From positions 186,001 to 250,000 of the forward strand of contig JAJFKX010000012.1 in NCBI GenBank assembly GCA_021772985.1: 64,000 nucleotides of DNA. Reading direction: 5' to 3'. This DNA comes from Gammaproteobacteria bacterium (GTDB lineage: Bacteria > Pseudomonadota > Gammaproteobacteria > Xanthomonadales > Wenzhouxiangellaceae). Shown here piece by piece: positions 37,010-45,832 of the stretch. The notes beneath the pieces are model-generated. The model worked only from the letters and a program-made list of their open reading frames with translations, did no database searches and had not been told where the DNA came from. The translations under genes and the position numbers were made by a program. How positions within the stretch are numbered: the first letter of the stretch is position 1; each line of letters begins with the position of its first letter.

Positions 37010-38113
37010 TTATTTTGGGGCACCATCCCTACCAGGGAAACTATGTGAGCGGCCCATGAACGGCAATTTCAACTTGCCGATAGCCGTTATGCGTTCTTCC
37101 GCCACCCGGTCTGCTGCCTGTGCGCTGGTGATGCCATCGCGTTCAGCAATGTCAAATATTTTACCAACGTTATAGTAGATGGTGCGCATCATGCGCATTG
37201 CACGTTCACGATTATATCCTTCAAACTCAATAGAAACGTTCATCAGTCCACCGGCATTCACCGCATAATCCGGTGCATATAAAATACCACGGGCTTCCAC
37301 CTCGCCACAGATTTCCTCGGTGGCCAGCTGATTGTTGGCGGCTCCACAGATAATTTTGAACTTGAAGCGGGGTAGGGTATCTTCGTTAACAATAGCACCC
37401 AAGGCAGTCGGTGAAAAAACATCCGCATCAACATCGTATATCTCATCAACACCAACAGCTTCGCAGCCCAGCTCTACACATTGCTGCACAGCTTCTTCGT
37501 TGATATCAGATACAAAAACTTTGGCGTTTTCGGCCCGCATCAGTTTAACCAGTTCATAGCCGACATGGCCGCAGCCTTGGACCGCATAGGAATATTTACC
37601 GACATTTTCGTTGCCAAACTTCTTCAACAAACTGGCACGCACACCTTGCATGGTGCCGTAGGCAGTAAATGGTGATGGGTCACCACTGCCGCCGTGTACC
37701 TGATGTACACCAACCACATTACTGGTTTCGCGGAATACATATTCCATGTCATTGACATCAATGCCAACATCTTCTGCGGTTATGTAACGGCCGTGCAGCG
37801 ATTCAATAAAGCGGCCCAATGCTCTAAACAAGGCTTCTGTTTTATCTGTGCGCGGGTCTCCGATGATGACTGATTTACCACCACCCAGATTCAGCCCTGC
37901 AACTGCCGCTTTGTAAGTCATACCTCGGGATAATCTGAGTACATCATCCAGCGCATCCTGCTCGGTTTCATAGGGCCACATACGCAAACCACCCAATGCA
38001 GGCCCCAAAGTGGTGTTGTGGATAGCGATAATGGCCTTAAGGCTTGCGTCTTTGTTGTGGCAGAACACCACTTGTTCATGTTCGGTTTGATGCAACTTTG
38101 CGAACAAATCCAT
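37010..38113 (-). CDS. Glu/Leu/Phe/Val-family dehydrogenase, probably leucine dehydrogenase
   Basis: NAD-dependent amino acid dehydrogenase (367 aa) converting leucine or other branched amino acids to the 2-oxo acid. The catalytic region contains GPALGGLRMWPYETE and GMTYKAAVAGLNLGGGKSVI (substrate and catalytic Lys residues); the Rossmann part contains VQGCGHVGYELVKL. The start at 38113 has GGAG at good spacing; 12 extra codons upstream are open. Immediately followed by isovaleryl-CoA dehydrogenase, the enzyme two steps later in leucine degradation; the intervening oxo-acid dehydrogenase is not in the window. Phenylalanine or valine as substrate cannot be excluded. Confidence 0.85.
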   Translation of the reverse strand: MDLFAKLHQTEHEQVVFCHNKDASLKAIIAIHNTTLGPALGGLRMWPYETEQDALDDVLRLSRGMTYKAAVAGLNLGGGKSVIIGDPRTDKTEALFRALGRFIESLHGRYITAEDVGIDVNDMEYVFRETSNVVGVHQVHGGSGDPSPFTAYGTMQGVRASLLKKFGNENVGKYSYAVQGCGHVGYELVKLMRAENAKVFVSDINEEAVQQCVELGCEAVGVDEIYDVDADVFSPTALGAIVNEDTLPRFKFKIICGAANNQLATEEICGEVEARGILYAPDYAVNAGGLMNVSIEFEGYNRERAMRMMRTIYYNVGKIFDIAERDGITSAQAADRVAEERITAIGKLKLPFMGRSHSFPGRDGAPK

Positions 38114-38960
38114 GCAAATCTCCATTGGTGCGAAGAACAACATGCTCAAAGCAATAGCATTTTTTGAGCGATCAATTCTGGTTAGTATTTGAAATCACGA
38201 TACAGGCAGGAGTCAAATCCGGCTGCGCCGCATAGTTTAACCCAAATACGAATTATGAGCAGACTTGATATGTCAGGATTTTGATAAGCAGTGCATTTTT
38301 CAAGTTAGAGCGTGCACGCTCCAAAACCGCTATGAACTTATGACCATACCACGCCATCTGCAAAGTAATAATGCCGGGTTCGGCGAGTTCATTTGTACTC
38401 ATGGTAAGGCTGATCTGGCTAGCAAAGGCATGCAAGCTCTACAGCCACAGACACTTACAGCCACAGACACTGGTAAACCGGGCTAAGCAGCGGCGTAATC
38501 GCATGATACTTTGCAGAGACGTTATTGCGCCCGAAAACGTATGCCATTGTCTGCCCCCAGCGACTTATCGACAAACAACATTGGAATGCTGAACCCGGCA
38601 TGATCATTTGACTGGAATACCAGTTTGCCCTGCGGCATGGCAAAGCGCGGTGTGCTCTGCCATGGTGTTCAGGCTTTAGATAAAACGCAAGCGTACACTG
38701 TTATCACCCGGCGCTCTGAAACGCCGCCGCCGGCGACGTTCGCGGCGTTGCAACTCGTCACATTGGGCGTCGCCCATAATGCGCATAATGCCCTGTTGAG
38801 GCGTTACTATGTTTATTTTGTGTTTGTTCATGGCTATTGACCCAAATTAGAGATAAAACAGATTTCCTATTTACTTTTTGCAATACTGCGCTACACGCAA
38901 TAGCATGATAGGTCAATAATGTTGAGGTAAATATTGCGTTATCAAGGAGGAAACATCAAT
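38114..38960. other. Long intergenic region with reading-frame remnants
   Basis: About 850 bp without a convincing gene. On the minus strand a 47-codon stretch without stops (about 38524-38667) reads like protein (it includes RFAMPQGKLVFQSND and FSIPMLFVDKSLGADNG) but lacks a start, so it may be the remnant of a decayed gene. A short Arg-rich frame is listed separately. A GC-rich patch near 38725-38750 stands out. The AGGAGG at the right end belongs to the MarR-like gene. Confidence 0.45.
38676..38831 (-). CDS. Doubtful 51-aa Arg-rich frame
   Basis: ATG-started frame of 51 codons whose middle is strongly basic (RRERRRRRRFRAPG). There is no clear ribosome site and I recognise no family. It may be a real small protein or just a consequence of the GC-rich patch it covers. 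Confidence 0.18.
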   Translation of the reverse strand: MNKHKINIVTPQQGIMRIMGDAQCDELQRRERRRRRRFRAPGDNSVRLRFI

Positions 38961-39407
38961 ATGGTTGATATAAAAAGAAGAGAAGAGTTGAATGAAGCAC
39001 TAGAGCTGATGCATTTCGGGTTTCGTAAGCTGATTGAAAAGCCGGATCAACTCCTGGCGGCTCGTGGAATGCACCGCATGCATCATCGTTTACTGTATTT
39101 TATTGCTCGCAACGAAGGCTTATGTGTGAGTGATCTGCAAACTACTTTAATGATCAGCAAGCAGGCATTGCATCGGCCATTGAGCATGCTGATCAAGAAA
39201 GGGTTGGTAGAGTCTGCGGCATGTATGGAAGACGCACGCATGCGCAATCTCAGTTTGACACGAAAGGGTAGAGCGCTGGAAATACGATTATCGCGGATGC
39301 AGCGTAATCAATTCAGGAAGGTTTTTATGCAAAGCGCACCCGAGGCAGAATCAGGCTGGCGGAAAGTGATGCGAGATCTGATTAAAGTTGATTCGATTAA
39401 GGGTTGA
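38961..39407 (+). CDS. MarR-like winged-helix regulator
   Basis: A 148-aa protein with MarR topology: helix 1 (ELNEALELMHFGFRKLIEKPDQLL), HRMHHRLLYFIARNEGLCVSDLQTT leading to the recognition helix (SKQALHRPLSMLIKKGLV), a wing with the Asp-x-Arg MEDARMRNLSLT and a C-terminal dimer helix. AGGAGG precedes the ATG at 38961. It stands alone, so its targets are unknown; the region upstream may include its own promoter. Confidence 0.82.
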   Translation: MVDIKRREELNEALELMHFGFRKLIEKPDQLLAARGMHRMHHRLLYFIARNEGLCVSDLQTTLMISKQALHRPLSMLIKKGLVESAACMEDARMRNLSLTRKGRALEIRLSRMQRNQFRKVFMQSAPEAESGWRKVMRDLIKVDSIKG

Positions 39408-39682
39408 GCCTGCAGCAGTAAATATTTAAGCCGATCCGTTTGAAAATGCCGGCAAGCCCGCAGGCTTGCTGTGGTGTTGTCCGTGTTGATCGAGCTGACT
39501 TGATGGGGCAACCAAAAAGCCGATTATTGCATCATAACCAATGAAAACTGGCTAAACCGTACTTTTTGTGCGATGAAAAACAGGGTTCGCTGCCTGGGTA
39601 GTACTTCCGGGCCATGAATAGCAGTATCCTGTAGTGCTAAGGTCAGCGCATAAAATTACAACATACGAGGTTACCCCCTATC

Positions 39683-41518
39683 ATGAACATAATCCGATTG
39701 GCACTTATGCTGGTGTTCAGTATAAGTTTACTTGGCTGTCAGCAACCGGCTGAACCCCCTGCTGAAGAACAAGTACAAGCTGTTACAGATACCGAAACCG
39801 AAGCAACCGAAACCGAAGTGGAAGTGGTTGATCTGGCGCAGTTGTTTGAAGACTACTTTGAAGAAAGCCTGATCATGAACCCGATCCAGGCAACTTTTGT
39901 CGGGGATCCGCGTTACAACGACCAGCTGCCTGATTTTCTAAGTGAAGAATACCGTCAGAAGACCCACGATTTTAACCAGGGTTGGCTCAATCGCATTCAG
40001 GCTATCGAGCGTGAATCGTTAAGCGAACAGGATAAAATCAGCTATGACCTGTTTGTTTATCAACAACAGCAAGCCCTGGAAGGTGAGCAGTACCCTGGCT
40101 GGCAAACGCCGATCAGCCAGTTTTTCAGCCTGCATAACTTTTTCGCACAATTGGGTTCCGGGGTCAGCGCACAACCATTCCAAACCGTGAAAGATTACGA
40201 AAACTGGTTAAAGCGCGTCGAAAAAATGGTAATCATCAATGACAGTGCCATCGCCAGCATGCGCATTGGTATGCAAAACGGTGTCGTTCAACCTCGTATA
40301 GTGATGGAAAAAGTATTGCCGCAACTGGCAGCGCATGTTGTTGATGAGGCAGAGCAAAGCATCTTTTATGGACCGATCAACAATCTGCCGGAAAGTTTTT
40401 CTGAAGACGATAGAAGCCGTTTGACCACTGCATACGAACAGGCTATCAATAATCAGATAATCCCTGTGTACCGCAGCATGCACGATTTTATCCAGGATGA
40501 ATATCTGCCGGCGTGCCGGACCACAGTTGGCTTATCAGCGATACCCAATGGTGTCGACTGGTATAACTATATGATCAAAACCCAGACCACCACCAGCATG
40601 ACTGCCGATGAAATTCATGATTATGGTTTAAGTGAAGTGGCACGTATTCGCGGTGAAATGGAAGATGTCATGCGTGAAGTAGGTTTTGAAGGTGATCTGC
40701 AGGAATTCTTCATCTGGCTGAAAGCCAATGACGAACTCTATTACACCGACAAAGAAGAACTGTTGCAGGGATACCGTGACTTGCAGGCCAAGGTCAATGA
40801 ACTGCTGCCTAACCTGTTTGATATTGCGCCCAAAGCCGATTACGAAGTGCGTGCGGTTGAAGCCTTTCGGGAACAGTCGCAGGCCGGTGCCTCTTATCAG
40901 CGCCCATCACCTGATGGCTCCCGTCCGGGTGTTTTTTATGTCAACACGTATAACCTGCGGGCTCAACCTAAATACGGCATGGAAACCCTGTCCCTGCACG
41001 AAGCCTCTCCCGGTCATCATTTCCAGCTGACCATTCAGCAGGAAATTGAAGGCATGCCCAGATTCCGCCGTTTTGGTGGTTACACAGCATTTGCTGAAGG
41101 CTGGGGTTTGTATGCAGAATCAATCGGCAAAGAAATGGGCATGTTTACAGACCCATACCAATATTTTGGTCGGCTGAGTGATGAAATGCTGCGCGCTATG
41201 CGGTTGGTGGTTGATACCGGTCTGCACTCAAAAAACTGGACACGTGAACAGGCCATTCAGTATATGCAGGACAATTCAGACATGGCCGAATCGGATGTGG
41301 TCGCCGAAGTGGAGCGCTACATTGTGATTCCTGGTCAGGCCCTGGCTTACAAAATAGGTCAGCGCACTATCAGTGAACTGCGTGCCCAGGCCACTGAGGA
41401 GTTGGGTGACGACTTTGATATCAAAGCATTCCACCGTCTGGTGTTGACGGGTGGGGCAATGCCAATGGATGTATTACGTCAACGCGTAGCTGCCTGGATT
41501 GCGAGCGAAAAAGCCTGA
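39683..41518 (+). CDS. DUF885 lipoprotein, probable metallopeptidase
   Basis: A 611-aa lipoprotein: signal peptide with lipobox LLGC, then an acidic Glu/Thr-rich linker (about residues 20-47), then a DUF885 domain. His439-Glu440-x4-His445 in LHEASPGHHFQ and Glu472 in FAEGWGLYAES form the expected zinc site of this gluzincin-like family. The substrate is not known; periplasmic peptidase activity is likely. A clear terminator follows. A second DUF885 gene at 54.6 kb differs at the key Glu. Confidence 0.88.
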   Translation: MNIIRLALMLVFSISLLGCQQPAEPPAEEQVQAVTDTETEATETEVEVVDLAQLFEDYFEESLIMNPIQATFVGDPRYNDQLPDFLSEEYRQKTHDFNQGWLNRIQAIERESLSEQDKISYDLFVYQQQQALEGEQYPGWQTPISQFFSLHNFFAQLGSGVSAQPFQTVKDYENWLKRVEKMVIINDSAIASMRIGMQNGVVQPRIVMEKVLPQLAAHVVDEAEQSIFYGPINNLPESFSEDDRSRLTTAYEQAINNQIIPVYRSMHDFIQDEYLPACRTTVGLSAIPNGVDWYNYMIKTQTTTSMTADEIHDYGLSEVARIRGEMEDVMREVGFEGDLQEFFIWLKANDELYYTDKEELLQGYRDLQAKVNELLPNLFDIAPKADYEVRAVEAFREQSQAGASYQRPSPDGSRPGVFYVNTYNLRAQPKYGMETLSLHEASPGHHFQLTIQQEIEGMPRFRRFGGYTAFAEGWGLYAESIGKEMGMFTDPYQYFGRLSDEMLRAMRLVVDTGLHSKNWTREQAIQYMQDNSDMAESDVVAEVERYIVIPGQALAYKIGQRTISELRAQATEELGDDFDIKAFHRLVLTGGAMPMDVLRQRVAAWIASEKA

Positions 41519-41543
41519 TCCGGTAAGGTTAAACTGGCTTGTT

Positions 41544-41572
41544 ACGGGAAGCATTAATGCTTCCCGTTTTTT
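41544..41572 (+). terminator. Rho-independent terminator after DUF885 lipoprotein gene
   Basis: A perfect 24-bp palindrome (41544-41567), containing CGGGAAGCAT and its inverse, is followed by a run of T (41567-41572). It is 26 bp after the stop codon. Confidence 0.92.
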
Positions 41573-41773
41573 GTGGTACTGAATAAACATCCAAGCGGGC
41601 TTTGACTATTCACAATGGACTTTATTGAAAAGGGTTTTTATTCTGTTAACAGTGCTCCTGGGTTACCAGGGTTCATGGACCGGGCGCGAGATTCATCAGC
41701 CGCTGTATAGCCAATACCTCGGCAGTGGGTTTGCGCAATGTGAAAAGCAAGTCTCAATAAAGGGTTATTCAGC

Positions 41774-43141
41774 ATGCCAACCAAAAAAACCACCAAAAAG
41801 ACCAGTACAAAGGCGAGTCCAACAAACCGCCAAAAACCCAGCAAACAGGCGGTAGTCATTATTCATGGTATCGGCCAACAACAGCCGATGGATACTACCT
41901 GGGGGTTTGTGAAAAGCATGTGGGTGCGCAATTCCCGCATTCATAAACCCAACACCGCCGCAACGGTCTGGAGCAAACCGCTTTCCGGTGACTTGAATAC
42001 CGAGTTGAGAAGAATTACCACCGGTTACAATACAGGTGGCTTGCGAACCGATTTTTTTGAGTTTTATTACCAGCACCTGATCAAAGATACGCGTTTATCG
42101 CATGTATTCAGTTGGGCAAAAACACTGTTACTGCGCAGCCCGGAGCTGGTTCCCAAACAGTTGCGTAGCGCTTATTGGCTGTTATGGTCGATGTTGTTGT
42201 TAGCCGCCACCCTGATCGGTACAGGTACGGTAGGCACTGACGGGTCGTTATTTAACACCCAATCGTTTTTGGGATTGGTGGTGCTGGGAGTGGCTAACTA
42301 TATCCTGACCAAAATTGTCGGTGATGCAGCCCGCTATCTGGTACCGTCACCGGAAAATCTGGAAATCAGAGACCAGATTAAAAACGCCGGTGCAAAGCTG
42401 CTGCTCAGGCTATCCAGGCTTGGCAGTGAAACCGAACAAGGCAACGAATATTGCCGGATTATTGTGATGGGTCACAGTTTAGGCAGTGTGGTGGCATACG
42501 ACATCGTGCAGCAGGCCTGGATAAGCCAATATGAGTTATGTGGTGATGGCGGGCAACGCAGCAGGCTTGGAAAAGCCAGGATTGCATTGGAACAACTGCT
42601 GCGCAGTGATAATGTTGATTGGCAACAGGCACAGCCGTTACAGCGTGCCTACTTTAATGCTTTAAACAGCAAACCTGAGAGCAATTGGCTGATTGAACAT
42701 TTAATAACCTGCGGTTCGCCGTTGGCGCATGCTGATATGTTAATGGCAGATGATAACCAGGAGTTACAAGAGAAAATTAATCTGCGTGAACTGTCCATCT
42801 GCCTGCCGTTACCGGAAGGTTCAGGTGATAGATGTCGATTCACGTATTCCAGTCATGATACCGATGGCACTATTCCTCATCATGCGGCCGCTTTTGCCGC
42901 TACCCGCTGGACCAATATTTACTTTCCCAGCAAAGCCATTCTGATAGGTGATGTGGTTGGCGGGCCGGTTGGGCATTTGTTTGGCAGCGGTATTCGTGAC
43001 CTGCCAGTGCGAACAGGTGAACAGGGTGGATTGCTGCTGCACACGCGGTATTGGAAGGCGAATGATAATGAAGCCAGCCACCTGAATGCATTCCGTGAGG
43101 TGCTGGATTTGGCCGATACACTGGGGAAATCAATCCAATAA
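41774..43141 (+). CDS. Membrane-associated alpha/beta hydrolase-like protein
   Basis: A 455-aa protein. A Lys/Thr-rich disordered start (about residues 1-24) precedes VVIIHGIGQQQPMD, an oxyanion-hole strand of alpha/beta hydrolases. One or two hydrophobic helices lie at about 135-180 (LLWSMLLLAATLIG, FLGLVVLGVANYIL). The nucleophile elbow GHSLGSVVAYD follows, a LITCGSPLAHADML strand, and a possible catalytic His near the end. The lipase/esterase fold is clear; substrate and orientation are not. It resembles bacterial proteins related to eukaryotic lipid-esterases only loosely. No operon partner is seen. Confidence 0.72.
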   Translation: MPTKKTTKKTSTKASPTNRQKPSKQAVVIIHGIGQQQPMDTTWGFVKSMWVRNSRIHKPNTAATVWSKPLSGDLNTELRRITTGYNTGGLRTDFFEFYYQHLIKDTRLSHVFSWAKTLLLRSPELVPKQLRSAYWLLWSMLLLAATLIGTGTVGTDGSLFNTQSFLGLVVLGVANYILTKIVGDAARYLVPSPENLEIRDQIKNAGAKLLLRLSRLGSETEQGNEYCRIIVMGHSLGSVVAYDIVQQAWISQYELCGDGGQRSRLGKARIALEQLLRSDNVDWQQAQPLQRAYFNALNSKPESNWLIEHLITCGSPLAHADMLMADDNQELQEKINLRELSICLPLPEGSGDRCRFTYSSHDTDGTIPHHAAAFAATRWTNIYFPSKAILIGDVVGGPVGHLFGSGIRDLPVRTGEQGGLLLHTRYWKANDNEASHLNAFREVLDLADTLGKSIQ

Positions 43142-43287
43142 GCCTGGCTGAATGCTTGGCTCATCGTTTCATTACAAACGGGCTGCACTGACACAGTAAG
43201 CTTTTAGCACCAGGGTTAATCGGGCATTGCGGACTATATTTGTAGAAAAATCCATTGAATATTCGATATTCAGTGCAATATTGATCC

Positions 43288-44196
43288 ATGATGAATTGGA
43301 ATGATCTTAAATATTTTGTCGAATTAGCACGTTCCGGTTCAGTCCGGGCAACAGCCACCAAATTGCAGGTCAGCCATTCGACCGTCTCGCGGCGTGTGGA
43401 AGCCCTGGAAAAGGATTTAAGTGTAAAACTGTTCAACCGTTTTCCGGAAGGCTTTGTGTTGACTGCTGAAGGTGAGCACGCGCTGGTGCGTGCCCAGGAT
43501 GTTGAAAACGGAGTTCATGGTTTTGAACTGGAACTGCTGGGCAAAGATGCTCGCCTTTCCGGACAGGTGAAAGTGACCTTGCCGGAACCGCTGGCCAGTT
43601 ATTTTCTACTGCAACATTTGCCTGCCTTCAATCGAATGTACCCGGATATTGATGTGCGTTTTATTCCCTCGTATAACTGGCTGGATTTATCCAGACGGGA
43701 AGCTGACGTGGCTATCCGTTCGGTGGATAAGGCACCGGAACACCTGATTGGCCGGCAATTACTGGTGATGCACGATGCCGCCTATGCCACCCGCGAATAC
43801 CTGGATCGCTATGATCTGGATGACCCCGATTCCGGTGCCTGCTGGCTGGGTTGGGATGATAATGTTGTCTATCCATTGTGGACCAAACCCACCGGCTACG
43901 GGCACCTGCCTGCGGTAGGGTCAATGCCCGATCCCAACCTGCAGATAGCAGCTGCCAAAGCAGGTATGGGGATTGCCTGGTTGCCGTGTTTTATGGGTGA
44001 TCCGGACCCGGAACTGTTTCGGCTGCCACGCTGCCCTACATTTGCCCGTTGGAAAACCTGGATATTGACCCACCCCGAATTGAGAACCACTGAGCGGGTA
44101 CGTCAGTTTGTACGGTATACCTCAGAATTGATTCTGCAGCATATCGATTTGTTTGAAGGCAGACAGCCGGGCCTGGGATATACCGCTAACACCTAG
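43288..44196 (+). CDS. LysR family transcriptional regulator
   Basis: A 302-aa LysR-type regulator. The N-terminal helix-turn-helix MNWNDLKYFVELARSGSVRATATKLQVSHSTVSRRVEALEKDL fits the subgroup that resembles GcvA/BlaA-like regulators, and the substrate-binding domain follows (from about residue 90), ending with ELRTTERVRQFVRYTSE. No divergent target gene is adjacent; the neighbouring hydrolase is upstream in the same direction. Ligand unknown. Confidence 0.9.
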   Translation: MMNWNDLKYFVELARSGSVRATATKLQVSHSTVSRRVEALEKDLSVKLFNRFPEGFVLTAEGEHALVRAQDVENGVHGFELELLGKDARLSGQVKVTLPEPLASYFLLQHLPAFNRMYPDIDVRFIPSYNWLDLSRREADVAIRSVDKAPEHLIGRQLLVMHDAAYATREYLDRYDLDDPDSGACWLGWDDNVVYPLWTKPTGYGHLPAVGSMPDPNLQIAAAKAGMGIAWLPCFMGDPDPELFRLPRCPTFARWKTWILTHPELRTTERVRQFVRYTSELILQHIDLFEGRQPGLGYTANT

Positions 44197-44201
44197 CATT
44201 G

Positions 44202-44366
44202 TGTAGGAGCGGATTGCATCCGCGATAAACCATATGACATTCGCGGATACAATCCGCTAACCCTCTGACCACCGGCTATTGATTGGTCGAATCGCGGATA
44301 CAATCCGCTAACCCTCTCACCACCGGCAATTGATTGATCGAATCGCGGATACAATCCGCTCCTACA
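44202..44366. repeat. REP-like inverted element with 51-bp internal tandem repeats
   Basis: The outer 25-bp ends (44202-44226 and 44342-44366) are inverse copies differing at one position, each with the TGTAGGAGCGGATTG theme. Between them lie two full copies of a 51-bp unit (44241-44291 and 44292-44342) and a partial third (44343-44360). The unit itself contains the palindrome end TCGCGGATACAATCCGCT. This resembles REP/BIME elements of gammaproteobacteria. Confidence 0.85.
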
Positions 44367-44383
44367 GCGCCAACTCAAACTAT

Positions 44384-45058
44384 CTAATCCACGCTCATTG
44401 CCAGTACCCGGCTGATATGGCTCAAGCCCAGTCCGCTTTCTTCTGACCAGCTATTAAAAGCTGCCTGGACCGCTTTCAGATCCCGCTGTGAGGTTGGTGT
44501 TTGTGATACCACCTTGGCGATATGCAACGCTTTGACCACATCGCCGGACATAATAAAAGAGTTCATTCCCATACCGCGCAGACAGTATTGTGCTGATGTG
44601 CCGCCCAGCCGGGTGGCGCGTTTCTTCAAATCGATCAGCAGGCCGGTAAAATTGGACTGTGGCCAACTGGCGAAGTAACTGCTGGCTGAGCCATGTTGTT
44701 CGGCAACTTCCAATAGAAAACTAGCATTGTTTCGGGTAGCCAGCAGTTTTTTATAATGCCGGATCAAATCGGTATTGGTGGCCATTTCATCAATGGCTTC
44801 GTCCGGTAAATAGGCGACAGACACCGGGTCGAATTGTTTAAAAACCTGTTCGAATGCCGGCCATTTATTCTCCACCACACGCCATACAAAGCCTGCCTGG
44901 AATACCGATTTGCTCATTGCAGACAGCCAGCGGTGATCAGGTATTTTCTGCAGTGCGGTTGAGGTTTCAGGTTTGGTCCTGGCTAATAAAGCCTGTAATG
45001 CCTGCGAGCCGCCTTTACGGCCCGCAGCACGTGCGTAGATGGTTTCAAATGTTTGCAT
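44384..45058 (-). CDS. DNA-3-methyladenine glycosylase I family
   Basis: A 224-aa helix-hairpin-helix glycosylase expected to remove alkylated adenine in base-excision repair. The typical Tag features are visible: KIPDHRWLSAMSKSVFQAGFVWRVVENKWPAF near residue 40 and a C-terminal LGGTSAQYCLRGMGMNSFIMSGDVV. The Cys/His zinc snap seen in E. coli Tag is not obvious, so this belongs to the shorter subgroup. Start at the single good ATG. Confidence 0.85.
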   Translation of the reverse strand: MQTFETIYARAAGRKGGSQALQALLARTKPETSTALQKIPDHRWLSAMSKSVFQAGFVWRVVENKWPAFEQVFKQFDPVSVAYLPDEAIDEMATNTDLIRHYKKLLATRNNASFLLEVAEQHGSASSYFASWPQSNFTGLLIDLKKRATRLGGTSAQYCLRGMGMNSFIMSGDVVKALHIAKVVSQTPTSQRDLKAVQAAFNSWSEESGLGLSHISRVLAMSVD

Positions 45059-45137
45059 GGTCTAATGCAGGCTCCAAATACGAAAGCCAACAGTTTAACG
45101 GTTACCCAGCTAGGGACTAAATCCGTTTATTTCAGCA

Positions 45138-45635
45138 TCAGGCAGTCATTGGCTCAGCATCAATCAAAAAACCATCCTGATTGACCAGCTTACCGGTGCG
45201 CACATGGTCTTCCAGACCTTTAAGCATGCCGGCCAGGCCCTTGCTGAATTGTGGCTCAATCAGCATTTTTCCCATAACCCAGCCAAGTGGGCCAAACTTG
45301 GGTTGAAAGTTGAAGATGACCTCAACCTTGGTCTTGTTTGGGTTAATCGGTGTTACCGCAAAACGGGCGCTGCCGGCTTTAATCGGGGCTTTGATGTCGT
45401 ACAGATCCAGCTCATAAAAAGCGCCTTCCTGAAAGCGGGTGATCACCTCTTTAACACTGCCGCCGGCAGCAAATTCACAAATCCGCTGAGCTCCCGGGCC
45501 AATAACAACATCATTCAGCATTTCGGAATGCTTCACTCCGGGGGCAAATTTATAGATGCCACCATAATCCGCCAAAGCCGCCCATAATTTATCGGCGGGC
45601 AGTTGGATGATTTTACTTACCTGGACTGTGTGCAT
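45138..45635 (-). CDS. SRPBCC superfamily lipid-binding-like protein
   Basis: A 165-aa protein of the START/Bet v 1-like fold: the beginning VQVSKIIQLPADKLWAALADYGGIYKFAPGV is typical of polyketide cyclase/dehydrase-like members, followed by beta strands and a long C-terminal helix (FSKGLAGMLKGLEDHV). It likely binds a hydrophobic ligand. Nothing in the context reveals the ligand. Confidence 0.8.
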   Translation of the reverse strand: MHTVQVSKIIQLPADKLWAALADYGGIYKFAPGVKHSEMLNDVVIGPGAQRICEFAAGGSVKEVITRFQEGAFYELDLYDIKAPIKAGSARFAVTPINPNKTKVEVIFNFQPKFGPLGWVMGKMLIEPQFSKGLAGMLKGLEDHVRTGKLVNQDGFLIDAEPMTA

Positions 45636-45832
45636 GTTTGAGTCTCCAAAATATGTTTACGCAGTTAGGTTATGTGGATTTTTATTGCAGAAAGAAGGGC
45701 GGAAATTGGGTTCAGTCGGTGCAGATATGCACCAGCGATGGCTGTTTATTATGCAGGAGACGATTGTATTGGTGGTTGGTCTAGCCGGGTGCTTGATTGT
45801 AAATGAGTAATATCTGCTGCTGCGATGGTCGC

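Noticed and set aside
41625-41855. 76-codon + strand frame with a signal-like start before the alpha/beta hydrolase gene
   Set aside because: It starts with TTG, overlaps the next gene and its 3' part is a frame-shifted reading of the Lys/Thr-rich codons.
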